A stretch of DNA of 64,000 nt, taken from the NCBI GenBank assembly GCA_029964075.1, contig CM057149.1:196465-260464 (forward strand), given 5' to 3'. The notes under the pieces are model-generated. The model had not been told where the DNA came from. It worked only from the letters and a program-made list of their open reading frames with translations, and made no database searches. Within the stretch, counting starts at the first letter, position 1. Each line of letters begins with the position of its first letter. Both the position numbers and the translations under genes were made by a program. Origin of the DNA: Patiria pectinifera. Taxonomy: Eukaryota > Echinodermata > Asteroidea > Valvatida > Asterinidae. Positions 50,310-62,656 of the stretch are shown piece after piece.

Positions 50310-53300
50310 TAAATAATTAAATGAAGTTTAATAGTACTTAGTAGAGTTGCCTGTGAACTTTTTGGATAACTACACCGGGTAGTCATATACACAGTATTGG
50401 CTATTCACTTGCCTATAACTGAATGTAAATAGACAAAAATTAAAACCAATAAATAAATAGGGAAATCGCACAGACCTCTGCCAACCGAGCAAGCTATATG
50501 CAACAATAATGGTAGCGTTATCCAGATTGTCGTGTGTTTTTTTCTGGCCACGCTAAAAACTCCTCTCAAATTACTGTTGTAAAAATTAATCCAAACCATT
50601 TGTTCACTTTGAATTTTTACAAATGCGGAGACCGTGTTGGTAGTTCCTATCACAGTTTCGTCTACATTAAGTTTGATGCCGCATAATGTAACTTGGCCTT
50701 CAGTGGCGTAAATGGATGCCTCCCCCATGCGCCCCAGCAACCCCCCCACAACCTCCCACCCTAACCCCCGGTATATCTTGAATTAAACAAATTATACTGC
50801 ACTTCTATTGAAATGATACGTTCCATTTAATTTGCCTTATAGTGTCCCCTTGACAAAGTTAAACCATGGACACCGGTTGCCCCAGACGGTTGACCGAAGT
50901 TACACAGCTGGGTGCCCTAGGTCAGATAGGCTATATATATTTGTGGGTTTTCACAAGGCAATATTCTTTATAATTCGGTTATGCGAGTGGCATGTTGGTA
51001 CAGTCCTTTTCAAAGTCGGGGTTCAAATGTACAGTATCCAATTCGTACAATTCAACAAGTGAAGTTTTTGTAAGCTTAATGTTAGCGTCGCCGTGTTTTC
51101 AGATGACCGACTTGCTCCAGTTGTCGCAAACTGCTGAGAAAGCTCCGCATGCACTTGACTGCGCTGTTGGAATTATTATTCTTGCTTTAAGCTCAACAAA
51201 AGCGGCCCGCTATCAACTTAAACCATGCTAACAGAGACCTTTTAGCACCATGGGTAGCTGGCCCTTTGAACTTAGGCGAAACATCAGTTTGTTGGGTCGT
51301 TTGTTTGTTTGTTTTTCAGTTTCCAAGTTATAAATCGTCTAGCCTTCACACTTCTCAGCGGTGTTGAGATTGTGTAGGCCTAGTTGGTGTCAGCATTGTT
51401 GAATCAGTGAGATTTATAGGATTTTGTGCGTGTGTTCTTTTTTCTTCTTCGTTTCTTTTCGAACCTGTTGTTTTTACTTTTCTTTTCGAATTCTCTGTCT
51501 GTTTTTTTAATAGAATATTTTGCGTGTTTATTATTTCAATATTTTCCAGGGGCGCTAAAGTTTATTTCAGTCCCTCTTTCGCATAAAACCCTGCGTAAAC
51601 CCTGCGTAAATAGGTAAACCCGTGCCTTTGTTGATGACTATTTATGGAGCAAGGAGAACGGACTACTTTGCAACATGCTTGCAAGTTGCAACCATAACCC
51701 ATTTCAAAGTCCTGAACGAATTAGGCCTAAACTACAGCAAGTGGGGGTGAAGGGCTATAAATGTGTCATTCTCGTGCGGCTGCGTAACCCGACAATGCAA
51801 ATGTTGCAGCAAAAGAACATGACGAAAAGGTTACCGCAGGTGAACTAAAGTGACGTGTAGACCTACATGGCCGTGAAAATAGGCCTAAGTCTTGTCTGTT
51901 TTTCCACGCTGGTTATTTGCATTCCCCGCCAAGTACCTTGAATGTGTACAACCGATTAACAAAAATTCACATTGAACATGATTCCTCCATGTGTAAACAA
52001 AGCATGATAACAAACGCTACATCTGATCAGAGGTTCGACTGTTGGATTATGGGTCTTATTTTTTTAGCCTCTTAAAGTTTAATGAGGACTGTTTATTATC
52101 CGCGTCGTGCTATAATTGAACAATAAACATGAAGTAAACGTCACTTTTTTCCTGCTTAAGCTGCAGGTCCCAGTAAACAGTGATTTCTTGGAAAATATGT
52201 AATTACGACTAATATACAAACGATAAGGCATAGTTGTTACATTGTATTGGCTAAAAAAAAAAAAAGGATCAGAAGAAAGGACGATGAAGTTCGAGGGTTG
52301 CAAGTATCCTCCGGCGATTTTACCCAAAAAAGAATGACAGAAATAAAGGGGGGGAATGATGTGGCCCTTTTATACATGCTAATTGAACAACACTAAAAAT
52401 CGAGTTGTGTACACGGTAGTAACAAATTTAGCGTAAACGGTCATAATAAAAAAGTTTGGGCCTCTTCAACCCAGAACCAAGTATGTACTGTTTTGTTACT
52501 GTATCTGGCGGAGGGGGGGGGGCATTTTGTAAAGTCGCGCCAGTTTTTATAACATGGAAATGAACATGCATACATACCGTCACTGAACTTTTGTTAATAT
52601 ATTTTGGCAAACGACATTCCCCTTAAACTTTTGCCCCACTTCCATTTTTCACGAGCTCATCTATGCTATTGCATGCACCTTGTGCTATTCCTGCAGTATC
52701 CTTGACCGACAAGGTATATCGGATATATGCTCACACCAAAGTTATGCAGTTTGCGGAAACCAGGTTGCATAATATTGCACATTCCAGACAGAGATGCTAG
52801 CGATATCAGAGCGTACAGTACCACTACCTACACCTGTCCTACCGCTTTCTGATTTCTAAAACTAGAAGAACAGTTTTATTGCTCCAGAATAAACGGCAAA
52901 CTATGCATGTGGCGGTGACAGGGAAGTAGAAAAAAAATCATATTTGAGCTGTTTTCCCCAGCTGGCGGCTAGCCTGAATGTTTCACAAAATGCCGTTAAA
53001 AACAGAGCAAGTGTCGTAAAAAAAAAGATGTTCATGACCAAGTCGATTTTCAGTGGTGTCATTTGGTTACATTTTCATGCAGCGAATATGTGAAATGTAA
53101 ATCAACCACTATCCTTGCCCAATCAAAACCCAAATAATTGGGCAAAATCGCGCAGATTCTTCTTTGAAAATGTCAGCAAATTGAGAAGACATGTACCACG
53201 GTAAATTCGTCCTGCGAGGATACTTGAGATCTGTTGACACTGACAACAACTAATCTATACGCGCCGTACGCGTATCACTTCGTACCTCGCTTCAGCCGCT

Positions 53301-53593
53301 ATGAACCACGTGAATGAGGAAGTCCCATCTCCTTCGCTTTATAAGGACATCCGCTATTGACAGATGCGTCTGTCTTCGTACCTTTTACAGTGTGAAATGA
53401 CAATACCAGTTGCGTGTCAAGATGTTCTCACGGGAGGATGGAAAAAAAAAGTGATTGTATGGATACAATGTAGTAATCTTCTGACCATGCAAAAGTCGAA
53501 AATGTGTGGTGAGCATATTGTGATACTATAGTTGGCGCTGTTCAATACGAAAAAAGACAATTTGTGAAAGAAAACAGGAGTAGAGGGAATTAA
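50310..53593. other. Intergenic or intron sequence, no recognisable gene
   Basis: If the 50-kb exon belongs to the Kazal gene this is its first intron. It has several T/A runs, a solitary CAGTGGCGTA end near 50701 and poly-G near 52511. No protein family signature was seen. Confidence 0.45.
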
Positions 53594-54066
53594 AGGGACA
53601 TTAAGGCCTGAAATGCCCGAAAATGTTATGTTTTGGATTGTTAACTTATACTATTTAAAGGTCTAGTTGAAAGGAAACTACACTAATGTCTTATCGTTCC
53701 CGAGAAAAGAGGGGGGGGGGAACGGTTGTTTACATCGACGGAGTACGCATACGTTTTTCCTGTCGTTTGCATTTAATGTACGATACACTTTGTGGTTGTC
53801 ACATAAATTACACACAGCACCAATACACAAATATTGTTTTTTACACGTCTGCATAAGGCAACCACTGTGCGGCTGGAATCACAACTAGCCCTGAACAGCT
53901 CGATGGAACAAAACTGTGACCCCCAAATTCGTTCTCGCACGGTTCTCGCAAGAATAACAGTGTTAACGCCAAGTTTTTAAAAGATGTTTGTGTGACATTC
54001 TACTTTTAAATGCTCTTTCCATTGTATTGTAGCCCAATTGGGCGCATTCCAGGACGTAATGTCCCT
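53594..54066. mobile_element. TTAA-type MITE, AGGGACATTA family, intact copy
   Basis: AGGGACATTA at the left and TAATGTCCCT at the right are exact 10-bp inverted ends. The flanks are TTAA and CTAA, a one-base-worn TTAA target. It is 473 bp. It matches, inverted, the two halves of the interrupted element at 21.5-23.0 kb and serves as the uninterrupted reference for that insertion. Confidence 0.82.
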
Positions 54067-54962
54067 CTAAGGCTCTCGTGTTTGGCCCGAAAGTGCAAAT
54101 ATTTAATTTCACCTAAATATTGAATTCACGTTAAATTTAATACTGCCTACACTACACGTATACCTATTCACATCACACATCCCAAGTTGTGCTTCCCCTT
54201 TTTTATTTAGGGGGGGGGGAATCAGTCGAGTTTCCTTTCTTTGTTTAAAGACTGGAATGAAACCGTATTATGTTTAAATCTTCCGAAATTCTTACTACTC
54301 TTCAACTACCCAACTGGACAACATTTCTGGCTATAGTCGAACGAATATTTTAGCCCTGAGCCAATAAGCTCGGAAATCGAGCGTGTCAGTGCCCTGCAGT
54401 GTCACTGGTGCATTCTGGTCAAGCGTGTCCATTTTGTGTCGCCGCCTGGGAGATGGGGGAAAATCATGGAGGGTGGGGGGCATTACATGATATTGAAAAA
54501 TGAAGATTCCTCCTTCAATTGGTGTTGTATACCATGTGGGAATTGCAATCGCCGATGACTATTTTTTTTTCTGTCAGAGACCATGCACGAAGATTGTTTC
54601 ACATTGTCTTGCCGCCGATCTGCCGATGGTTTTATTTACATGTAGATCTGAACATGCAATCTACATTATGTAGGCCTAATTGCTTCTCTGTTCTAGTTTT
54701 AGTTTGATGAAATTACACTGATTTTAAACTTGAATTCAATGTATAATTACACATGTTCAAGCGGTTGGGTTTTTTTTTACTTGCACTTAATAATGATAAA
54801 AATTTCAACTTTGACAAGATTTGCACGGGACTAATAGCAAAATTGCAACAATTTACAAATTAGATTGTATTACACACATTCCCTTTCCAAAGTAAAATGG
54901 AGAACAAAATATGCAGATGAAAATAGATGGTTCACAACTTTGAGTACAGAAGAAACTTTTAA
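54067..54962. other. Sequence without recognised features
   Basis: It contains a CCAAT motif near 54360 and several G-runs but no coding segment I can support. Confidence 0.35.
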
Positions 54963-55942
54963 TATAGGTTTTCCCGGCCAATTTCGCAAAAAGAGCATTC
55001 GAATTCATCTTGATAGTGGCCAATTCGAAGCGAAGTAGCGCCCTGCTGTCATTCCCGTGGTTCGTATTAGATTTCAGGCGTTCAAATTAGTTTTAAGACC
55101 TGACATTTTCATGTTTAACACATCCTAAATTGAAGTTATGTCATTCGGTTTAAGTGATCATTCCATTTAGCAGTCGGTTTGGTTTAGGGTTATTTGCATG
55201 AGATTCTTGTTTTCGTTTTCATTTCCGCGCATTCTATTTAGCACTTTTTTCATTCAAAATAAAAGTCAACGAAGGTATACTGCTTCATTTCGTGGTCCAG
55301 TTTTGTGTTTCTGGCCCCTCCTCTTGACAGATTTTCCCGTCAGCCAGTTCTCAGATACGTTGCTGCAATTGACCTGGCAGGAGATATCTGTTTATGCCAA
55401 GATTTTCTGCAAGTTCAAGATAGTCTTGGGCATCAAACGAGCATGGTCTACAATTGAAATTCTCAACGCCCATGAGCTGGCATATTGATATTTCTAGTGC
55501 TTCAATCTAACAGTTTGCATGGTGATCAGAGTAGTGGCAGAGTCTTGTGGGAGACAGGTTTTTATATCTATATTTCCAAATTGGAACAAAAGCGCTCCAT
55601 CTTATTCTAACAAATAACAAACGACTTAACGACATGGACCTATTTCGAATTACTTTGCTTACTTTACACATATGATTGCTTAATGGTGAATTCGAATGAC
55701 CAAACTTACACAGCTTGAAGCTCCGGCGAATTTGGATGCTCGTTTGTGCAATTTTAATTTGAATGCCCTATCGTTGAAATTGCATGATTAACATGTGAAA
55801 TCGCATGCTTTTAATGTGAATTTGATGGGTGTTTTGAGGTAATTGAATGTTGATCTCAACGTTCATTCAAATTCGTGCGAAAATGGGTGATTGGTCGCCA
55901 ATTTGGCCGCCAAATCTGCTAACTTGGCCGGGAAAACCTATA
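54963..55942. mobile_element. 980-bp DNA transposon remnant, TATAGGTTTTCCCGGCCAA ends
   Basis: TATAGGTTTTCCCGGCCAA (54963-54981) and TTGGCCGGGAAAACCTATA (55924-55942) are perfect 19-bp inverted ends. If TA is the target, it is duplicated as the outermost two bases. Subterminal cattcgaattc and gttcattcaaattcgtg parts are also loosely inverted. The open frame at 55198-55488 inside it has no family signature. Confidence 0.8.
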
Positions 55943-58614
55943 CAAGTGCCGGCGTATATTTTACAAAATGTTAAAATCTTAAAAACATCTGTTCAAAAAT
56001 TCTGGAGATGGTGGCCAAGATCAGGAATCGCCTGACATTGCACAACAGAGCATCACAACATTTTCTGGGGCCCTTATAAGTGGGACCCGCGCCCCACGCC
56101 GTAGGGCCTAAGGCTCCTCGCTCGCATGAATCATCGGAACAAAGACCCCTACGCTATAATTTCACCCTGGTCAGAAGTGCTTGGCAAATCTGGGTAGACA
56201 TAAAGTTTGGTAGTCGGGTATTTCTGGAAATAACAGGATCAAATGACCGCTTACGATTATGGGGAAGGCTTATTACATTAAAACTGCAGTTGCCGAAGAA
56301 AAAAATGAAAAGGGCGCCCCCTTTTGATGAATGGTACTCGTACTCGTGCTCGTACTCTCGATGGTAGCAGACCAGTAAATAAACTTCCATAGACCCCAAT
56401 TGTAAATGCTCCCACTTCAAAAATTCGGGAAAAAATACTCACAACTCTCCAAGGTGTTCGAGACACACATCAAATTAAAGCTTATTTCATCATCTTTCAT
56501 TTTCTTTTCAATTTTCGGGGGGTCAACTGATGACTTTTAGGTGAAATTTCCATCTGAAGATGATCACCCCTGAAAATAGTCCTGAAGCCCATCGCCATTT
56601 TGAAAAACGATGCCTACACTCCATTGCAAAATAAAGCGCTTTTAGGGTCCAAATTACATCCAAATTACACAGAACTGCAAGCTCCCAGTCCTGTGCACGG
56701 CTTCCACCCATATTTTTTACAAACCCTCAAGTTCATGGCCCACAGCATGCTCAAATACTGAAGATTTTTAGGGCATGCAAATCGTGATTTGGCTAGCGTA
56801 GGCAATTTCAGACCGATTTACTGGTCTGCACCCCGATGGGCCGAGTTCCGGAGCGGTCCGTTCTTGACATGGGTATATTCTTCGTGCAAAACCCTGCATT
56901 ATGACGGATGGAGAGTGTGTGGTCTTGTTCCGCAGTGCAGTGTTCGTGGGTCGTGCTCTTGGCGCAAGACTAGATTCCCCCATATTAGTTCCCCAAACGA
57001 ACATCCGTTCGGGTCTTGTGCCAAGACTAATACCGTTTGCCGTAAATGGCGGTCAACTCCTAAATACTACATCTTGCACGTGTTGATGAAACATGAAATG
57101 CAAACCCTTTTGACGCCAGAGGGCGCTCTTTTTCTTATTAATTTATTCAAATGTAATAAAGCCGTAGGTTCAAGGGAATAGCAATCGAAAAACAGTCCAC
57201 TACATTCCAATTCTGTTTAATTACTCAAAACGATACTTGAAAACGACCTCCTTAGCAAGTGGCAAATTTCGGTGTTTTTTTCTTTTCTTGTAGGGGCACC
57301 AAGGGGGAGGGGGGGGCAATGGTAATTTGTAGGTGGCACTGAGTCCCCCGGCTGGCCGATGTCAACCTGCCACAGCATAATGCAGGTCTAGACTAAATGA
57401 ACGACGCAAAATGTAACCTCTCTCTTCCCATAATAGGCTATACGCTAAAAACAGGTTGCAATAATGATTTTCCAACACTCCACGTTTGGGTTTACGTTTA
57501 CCATGAAGCTATGAAAAGCTCCATGGGTTTATTATAAAAGTTACAGGGATTTTAACTTTTATTTTAATAAGGTCCATTGCATAACCGGAGATGATTTAAA
57601 CGTGCTTGCCGTGAAAAAAAGAGTATGTTTATAAGGACGAATATATAAATTACCTTTTTCGATGATATCCGAAAAAAACGTTGAACCTATTATTTTACCA
57701 GAGTCCCTATGTTGTCTTCTCTTCCCCATTTGTTGGGGTTTGTTTTAGGCCTACACATTCAAACAAACACGCTATAAATTGCAGACAATAAAAGAAAACA
57801 ATCCAGTCGACCTCCCTTGGAGACTGCTAATTTGAACCATCCTTGCTTAGAGTAAAGCCTTAGGCTTAAGACTCAGACAAAGCAAAGTTCATGAACTTCT
57901 TAAGACGTTTTGTTAGCAGGTTGACTTGTCCTGTTGACTTTGACTGGGTATGACATCATTATTTATTAAGGGCGCCACCTGACGAGAAAATGGCTGCTGG
58001 CAATTATTTGCCGCTGTGCCACCCACGTGCGGTGTGCGTTTTCAAAACACATGCGACTTAGCCTCTCTCACTACTAGGCAGTCTTCCCTCTCAGAATTAA
58101 GGGAAGGCAAGAGGATTTTTTTTATTGTGAACAACCAGTAAGCCCCCTTCAGAAAATGAGTCCTCCCCATCCCTTTTCCCTACGAACTGGACCCAAGTCA
58201 CGCCATGCGCACTGGCCGTTTCCTTTACGGTGTTTGTATAATGTAAATAATTATATTTAAACCCCAAAAAGGACGATATTTCTGAAACCTTAGTGCTTCA
58301 AGAAATTTTCAGGACCTTTTAAGACACAATTAATCTGGGACGTGACTCATCGTTGCAAAAGTCTCAATCGTGAAGGGGTAGGGGTATGACTGAGGGGGTG
58401 GACCTTATGGCACGCTAGCGCCCCTCTCCCCGCTTAATTCTTTTCTTACCTTCAATTAGATTTTTCACAAATCCGCGTGTATGGAGGGAAAGGGGGATGA
58501 TGATTACTTATTTATTTATGTATTTCGTGTTATTTTACCAGGGTAGCCCCATCAGTTGTCAATGAACAGTTCTCTCTGGGGGCCCTGGATTACATAAAAA
58601 CGACGCAATTAATT
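55943..58614. other. Intergenic or intron sequence, no recognisable gene
   Basis: A CG-richer patch at 56750-57080 has open frames on both strands without any domain signature. There are G-runs near 57310 and a short TTTATTTATTTATG tract near 58510. Near 58540 the sequence ttttaccagggtagccccatc looks like part of a dispersed repeat. Confidence 0.4.
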
Positions 58615-58727
58615 CATTCATTATGTCTTTTATTGTGTTGGTTTTTTTGTAATTTTTGCCGTTATGATATCATTATCATAACGGCAAAAATTTAAAAAAA
58701 ACCACACAATAAAAGACATAATGAATG
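58615..58727. repeat. 113-bp near-perfect hairpin
   Basis: CATTCATTATGTCTTTTATT pairs with AATAAAAGACATAATGAATG, and tttttgccgttatgata pairs with tatcataacggcaaaaa around a 4-base loop (tcat). The only interruptions are small differences in the T/A runs. Confidence 0.85.
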
Positions 58728-59802
58728 CAGTACCATAAACAAAACCAAGAAATTAAAACCACACAAAATTAAAACCATAGATTAAAATAGACGATGTTTA
58801 GATAAAAAGATTTAAAATGGAATAGGCCTATTACTTCTTACTATAGATTACTTCTTATAGCGTACACCAACAAATTGAGAACAACGATTCATCTTCATTC
58901 CGTCTCTGATATAGTTAAACGAAAAACGTACCGACTTTTGGGGTAGGGGTGTCGGGGTGGGGGTACGTACGGGATGACCAATGTACCCCCCCCCCCGATC
59001 CGTCACTGCTAACATCGGCTCCACTTAATACTTCCTTACGCGTGCATGCGATGAGGAAGGCTCAAGATAAAAATGCCAGCATCCTGTAGGGGGAAGTGCG
59101 TGGTCATCAGATTAGCCATTCTATAGAGACGCGCTATATTTCTGCATGGGCTATCTGGAAATAATAAACGTATATATTATAATATATGCAAGTAATCTGT
59201 AATGGTCCTTTTATGCACGCGCACCATTCTTTCCTTTTTGTCCAGGACATTTTTAACAGGGAGGTCGATATACGGTCATATACCATTATGATTATCTTTT
59301 ATATCTCTAACAATGTACATGTATACTGTTTTTCTCTTACTACATTACTTAATATTTTTATGTCTGACAGTTCTTATGAATTTTATTCAAATGTAAATGT
59401 TTATGCTATTTTTTTTTCTGATTTTGTTGTAAACTGACTGTAATTCAGCCTATGGCTGCGAAAATCTTCAAATAAACCATTAATTATAATAAGAAAAAGA
59501 ACAAAATGCAAGGGGGGTAAACGATTGAACAAATAATACCAAATAGCCTATTAAAAAAAATATCGACACTCTAAATAGCTTACTATTTCAATTTTTTTTT
59601 TATTTGGAATCGAATAATTTACAGGTAGGTAAACCGAATGGAATCTCCGATAAATTACCAATTAAATGATAAAAACTGTTATTAATTATTCTCGACAGTT
59701 AATCAAAACTTTGTCGATTCAATAATTTTTGGTTGAATGGACAGTTCGTTTGATTGTTGACTTGATCGAATGGATCGATTGTTCTTGTTTTCCCCACTGC
59801 AG

Positions 59803-59898
59803 GTAATATGAGACCAACGTGGGGACTAGCTGCCCTAGCATGGCTGCACGTTTTATTTACCCAGTGCGCCAATGCTTTTGATCCATTTATGCGCGATC
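59803..59898 (+). CDS. Kazal-domain secreted protein, signal-peptide exon
   Basis: A strong acceptor (tgttttccccactgcag) ends at 59802. ATG follows at 59808 and the exon stops at gatc|gtaagt. It encodes a 23-residue signal peptide (MRPTWGLAALAWLHVLF, then TQCANA with an A-N-A cleavage site) and the start of the mature chain FDPFMRD. It leaves one base of a split Pro codon that the Kazal exon completes. An upstream noncoding exon is implied by the acceptor. Confidence 0.75.
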
Positions 59899-59941
59899 GT
59901 AAGTATAAATTAATATATATTTTTGAAAAAGTACTGTTTAT

Positions 59942-61172
59942 GCTAGGTTCGCACATTCCCGATTTGTAAGCCGAATCTCTGCGAATAGCAATTCTTGAGT
60001 AAATCGGGGAATGGTTCTAGGCTGCCTCGGGATGATTATTTTTGTTCGGTGAAAGATCGTCAAAGATCGGGAAGCACCCCGAAATTTCTTGACATGTTCA
60101 AAATCGTCGGGGTGATTCGGGAAAAAAATCAATTCTTGGTTTATTCTTGTCGTATTCTTATTAAGTTAACTAATTCTGGATATTCTGACAGCATTCGTAC
60201 AAGTTTCGTAGAGTTGTTCTTCATGGTGTCATGCCGAATCATTACGAATGTATCAAGTACGAATATTACAAGAACAACACTAAGATTTTGTTAAGAATAA
60301 AATAGAATAATCTAAGAACTGAGCAAGAATGAATCACGAATAATGCTGAATTATCAAGATTTTCCTAAGAATTTATTAAGAATAACGAAGAATCAAGCAG
60401 AATTTACTACGAATTGATACAGAATCATCCTGAATGAATCAAGAATACATGTATGTCGAATGCAAGCCGACTTAAATAACTTAGCTCTACGCTCCTTCGC
60501 AAACGAGAACCATGGGCGTCGCCAGGAATATTTCTAGAGGGGGGCAAAGCAACTTTTTTCCACAAACTCCATATTATTTTCCAGCATTTTCCGGATTGAT
60601 AATTTGTTCAAGGGTGGGCAGGGACAATTCCCCCCCCCCTATTAAATTAACAACAATATGATTTCGCGCCTCTTTTGTTTCCTTTTGTTGTTGTTGTTGT
60701 TGCTTGTTCGGGGAGGGCAGCGCCCTCCCCCGCGACGCCTACTGACTGACGATACCGGGATCGCCTGGGTTCAGCCTCGTTCTGGATTATCCTGGCTTGT
60801 TCTGCGGGGTTGTTCGGGAATGTTACATTCGGCATTTCGGCTTATTCGGCATTTGTTCTTATTAAATTCGTAATGAAATCGGCATAAACGTGGGTCATTC
60901 TCGATAATTTTTCAATTCTGGACTTATTCGTATATTGCTCTTGACAAAGTCTCTACAATTCAGTTTTATTCTGCACTTAAATCGCAATCATTCGACTTGA
61001 TTCGGTCCGATTCGGTTTCCAATTCGTACCTATTTCTGTTTCATTCTTAATTTATTTTAACCACAGACAGCGAATCGATAGGGGCTAATTTCTCCCGATG
61101 CCATCAAGAATTTTTAGTCGGGATAGATCGGGGTACTCTTGGCAATAGGCAAATTCGGCAATGTGTGACCCC
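59942..61172. mobile_element. 1.2-kb symmetric element of GAAT/ATTC repeats in Kazal intron
   Basis: The left end (taggttcgcacattcccgat) and inverted right end (tggggtcacacattgccgaa) agree at most positions. The first half (60150-60470) is dense in AAGAAT/ACGAAT words and the second half (60780-61060) in ATTCGG/ATTCTT words, so the element is roughly self-complementary. A second MITE with GGCGTCGC ends (60513-60740) sits in its centre. Confidence 0.55.
60513..60740. mobile_element. Nested MITE, GGGCGTCGCCAGG ends
   Basis: GGGCGTCGC at the left and GCGACGCC at the right are inverted ends of a 228-bp insert with poly-G/poly-C runs and a (GTT)n tract, similar in style to the CAGTGGCGCACCCAGG elements. 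No clean TSD. Confidence 0.55.
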
Positions 61173-61447
61173 AGAATGGGTTTGAAGCTTGTGCATTATC
61201 CACCCTTCGCTCGTACCCGCCGCCCTGCAAACAGCAGGACGGGGGTACGAGCAAATATCCGTCCGGCAAATGGACGGATTCCCGGCCCTGGTTGTCCCCA
61301 CGTCGAATCTAAAAGGGGCGGGAACCAGTCTATCCTGCTACTGGAACGATTGTAATTGTTTAATTCAATAGTAAAATGCAATTACTAAACTCGGGCCTGT
61401 AGTTTTTCGATTCATATCCCATTCAAAGTGAATACTACGGAGGCGTT

Positions 61448-61838
61448 AAAGTATGGAAGCGTTAAAGGGACATAAAACAAACTAAAAAAAAAGAAATAAG
61501 TAATAAATATGACATATCTTATAATAATTACTTAGTAATCAAGTCATAATATCGTAAGTCGTAATTATGACTCAATACTAAGTCGTAATTATAAGATATG
61601 TCATAATTATGACTTAATAATAAGTCATTATTATAAGATATAAATCATAACTATGATTTAATTATAAGTCATAAATATGAGATATAAGTCATAATTACAA
61701 TGAAACAATTTATAAGTCGTTATGACTTAATACTAAGTCATAATTATAAGATATAAGTCATAACTATGACTGAATAATAAGTCATAATAATGACTTATTA
61801 TTTTAGTTTGTATTATACCCCTTTAATGCTTCCGTACT
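61448..61838. repeat. TTAA-bordered element filled with TAAGTCATAATTATGACTTA-type array
   Basis: About 40-bp inverted ends (aagtatggaagcgttaaagg with the inverse of cctttaatgcttccgtactt, continuing into acaaactaaa/tttagtttgt) enclose roughly 300 bp of tandem, partly palindromic TAAGTCATAATTATAAGATA units. TTAA occurs at 61462 and 61823. Confidence 0.75.
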
Positions 61839-62127
61839 TCCATAACGAATATCAATTGGAAAAAAAGTCTACAATTGAATTCAGAAACAGCTTGTCAGGA
61901 CATTTTGCATGTGTTGGTATGTGGCTGACAGTACAGAGTAAGTGAAGTATTTGAGCCGTATAAATGGGGCTAGGCAAACATTTGACATGTGAAACCAGCC
62001 ATCTTAGGAAAAGTGAATTGGTGTGGAGCTTGAACCTCCAAATTGCATCCTTCATTTCAGTAAAAAAGCAGGACTCTGACTACATCTAGAACTAGAAGGT
62101 GCCCAGGTGCCAGGAGTAGACTCTAAT

Positions 62128-62602
62128 TAGCCCCATAAATGTGACCTGTTTACTGGACTACCTCCGTAAACATAGGCCACACATCCACATGTACAAAAAA
62201 CGTGTCGCACTTAGCCAAATTTTGATTTTCACATTTAGGCTTAGTTTGTAAGATTTTTTGCTTTAGAAGCATACTCACCCTCTTTATAGGCTATAAATCA
62301 GAAAGTGCTGCCTTATTCAGATGTCTATTTTTCGTGAAATTTCCAGATTCGTTTGCACACGTTTGCGAATCAAAATTTCAACATGAAATTTCACAAAAAT
62401 TAGACATCTGAAAAAGGCACCACTTTCTAATTAGCCTATAAAGAGGGTGAGTATGCTTCTAAAGCAAAAAAAAACCCTACAAACTAAGCCTAAATGTGAA
62501 AATCAAAATCAAAATCAAAAGTGCGACACATTTTTTTACATGTGGATGTGTGGCCTATGTTTACGGAGGAAGTCCAGTAAATTGGCCACATTTATGGGTC
62601 TA
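62128..62602. mobile_element. Mutator-like long-TIR MITE, perfect 9-bp TSD
   Basis: GACTCTAAT is duplicated exactly at 62119-62127 and 62603-62611. The 475-bp element folds on itself: arms of about 210 bp (TAGCCCCATAAATGTG...; agcatactcaccctctttat; cagatgtctatttttcgtga) pair with counterparts across a short centre near 62370. A 9-bp TSD with long TIRs is characteristic of Mutator-like elements. Confidence 0.85.
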
Positions 62603-62656
62603 GACTCTAATCTACTGTAAAATGTTAAAATCCCCCTTTTTTTAGTCAACCCAAAG

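Noticed and set aside
56789-57181. 130-residue open frame in a CG-rich patch
   Set aside because: No domain signature, a competing minus-strand frame, and no splice or poly(A) support.
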